A stretch of 10,495 bases of DNA from Candidatus Saccharimonadales bacterium (GTDB taxonomy: Bacteria > Patescibacteriota > Saccharimonadia > Saccharimonadales > Saccharimonadaceae), in assembly GCA_030146045.1 (NCBI GenBank), contig JASLDG010000023.1, forward strand, positions 1-10,495, written 5' to 3'. Below, piece after piece: positions 9,807 to 10,495 of the stretch; position 1 is the stretch's first letter; every line of letters begins with the position of its first letter. The notes under the pieces were generated by a model. That model ran no database searches, was not told the DNA's origin, and saw nothing but the letters and a program-made list of their open reading frames with translations. The position numbers and the translations under genes are program-made.

Positions 9807-10495
9807 GATGCCCTCCCGTGTGCCCTCTACGTGCCTGCAGGGGCACAATACAAGTTACGATAATGATTGCTAATATGACTGCAAAGCCACACATGATAGA
9901 TGGAATGCCTGCTGTTGTCGCTGGATTCATGAGACCGACGCTGACTGTCGGGATAATAAAAGCGAGGTAACCGACAGTGAGCCACCGGAGAGCCATCTTT
10001 ACGTTTGGGAGCTCACGGCTCCAGAAAAGAGACAGTGCCGTACCAAGGGTAAGTAGCCCATAGTAGTACATTCCATATATAAGTGTGGTCGAATGTCCAA
10101 GGTCAAAGACGGCATAATTAGGACGACACTCGTGGCTATTAATTGCTCCGGGAGTCGCAAGGAAGTAGGCGATAAATGCAACCATTAAGCCGTAGACCCC
10201 TGCCAACAGCAATCGTGGTGATTTACCGGCTATAGCAGCGGCAAGGTGGATACCAAGCGCCGGAAGAAGTGTGATGCTAATATATCCAAATCGTGCCCAG
10301 TCGCCACCATTGATACCGAGACCACCACAAATCATATATTCGGTGAGTTGGAAAATACCGAGTGCTCCTAGTATTGTTGCTGAAAGCCGCGTTACCGTAT
10401 TCATTTTGTAGCGCCATACTACATAAAGGAGGCTCCCGAACTCAAACAGAAAAGTCGCCAACATGACAGGCGGTGAGAAGCAGTAGAGATGATTT
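9781..10495 (-). CDS. Multi-pass membrane protein of unknown function (5' end beyond the window)
   Basis: An open frame on the minus strand runs from the window edge to TGA at 9781-9783. An ATG lies at 10464, but it has no ribosome-binding site, and the frame stays open upstream (NHLYCFSPPV), so the true start is probably just outside the window. About six to seven hydrophobic helices are visible, among them MLATFLFEFGSLLYVVW, ISITLLPALGIHLAAAIAG, LLAGVYGLMVAFIAYFLA, YGLLTLGTALSLFW and SIMCGFAVILAIIIVTCIV. The CFS near the N-terminus followed by a QLTEYMICGG segment faintly recalls the DUF6629-type membrane proteins (MCFSATASF start), but I am not sure of that. The C-terminal tail is basic and His-rich (ARRGHTGGHRATSHSSV). 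It overlaps the PAP2 gene by 26 nt, implying one operon and possibly a shared envelope role. Confidence 0.75.
   Translation of the reverse strand, partial: NHLYCFSPPVMLATFLFEFGSLLYVVWRYKMNTVTRLSATILGALGIFQLTEYMICGGLGINGGDWARFGYISITLLPALGIHLAAAIAGKSPRLLLAGVYGLMVAFIAYFLATPGAINSHECRPNYAVFDLGHSTTLIYGMYYYGLLTLGTALSLFWSRELPNVKMALRWLTVGYLAFIIPTVSVGLMNPATTAGIPSIMCGFAVILAIIIVTCIVPLQARRGHTGGHRATSHSSV

Noticed and set aside
9807..9848. Extended start of the PAP2 gene at ATG 9848.
   Set aside because: The GTG at 9806 has a strong GGGAGGG site and a smaller overlap with the upstream gene. The extra residues look like the antisense of that gene's tail. It cannot be excluded.
1..10495. tRNA genes, CRISPR arrays, insertion sequences or transposases.
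   Set aside because: Reading both strands I saw no cloverleaf, no regularly spaced repeats, and no transposase or integrase motifs. The repeats present are terminator arms or the short in-frame repeat at 1869-1976.

Overview
The window reads as a chromosomal segment of a small-genome, Gram-positive-type (monoderm) bacterium. My best guess is the candidate phyla radiation, most likely Saccharibacteria (TM7). The reasons are: secreted beta-sandwich proteins of a style I associate with that group, a PDTG-type sorting-like tail, no outer-membrane genes, and several genes whose extended -10 promoter sits 6-7 nt before the start codon, which predicts leaderless mRNAs. UAG, UAA and UGA are all used as stops, including UAG for rpsL, so the standard bacterial code applies and a UGA-recoding lineage is unlikely. 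The phylum assignment is an inference, since no rRNA is present.

Layout. (1) 1-1373: the 3' third of rpoC, closed by a strong terminator. (2) 1431-2109: a compact unit visibly richer in G+C, with its own promoter, two small unrecognised ORFs (57 and 84 aa), a structured 3' RNA element and a terminator. (3) 2191-6140: four secreted or anchored surface proteins. These are a short WxL-like protein, a DUF916-like protein with a transmembrane helix and LysM domain, a long multidomain protein ending in a second WxL-like domain, and a small PDTG/TM-tailed protein. This composition matches the csc (cell-surface complex) clusters known from Firmicutes. (4) 6138-7240: promoter, structured leader, rpsL, rpsG and terminator; fusA does not follow. 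(5) 7237-8376: a LURP-one-like gene interrupted by an in-frame TAG near its 5' end, then a yajQ-family gene; both have leaderless-type promoters. (6) 8389-9268: a second G+C-rich unit encoding a secreted zinc metallopeptidase, ending in an SD-like motif plus GAAA-capped hairpin. (7) 9279-10495, minus strand: a PAP2-type phosphatase preceded by a multi-pass membrane protein that runs off the window edge.

How it fits together. The window is dominated by the cell surface: a putative multi-protein surface complex, a secreted peptidase and a membrane phosphatase are wedged into and beside the normally conserved rpoBC-rpsLG block. For an epibiotic organism this suggests host contact or envelope remodelling, but function is inferred from domains only. 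The most interesting items are the csc-like cluster, the two G+C-rich units that share an unusual 3'-UTR layout, the leaderless promoter architecture, the TAG-interrupted LURP-like gene, and Pro in place of the conserved Lys of ribosomal protein S12 at the streptomycin-resistance position.
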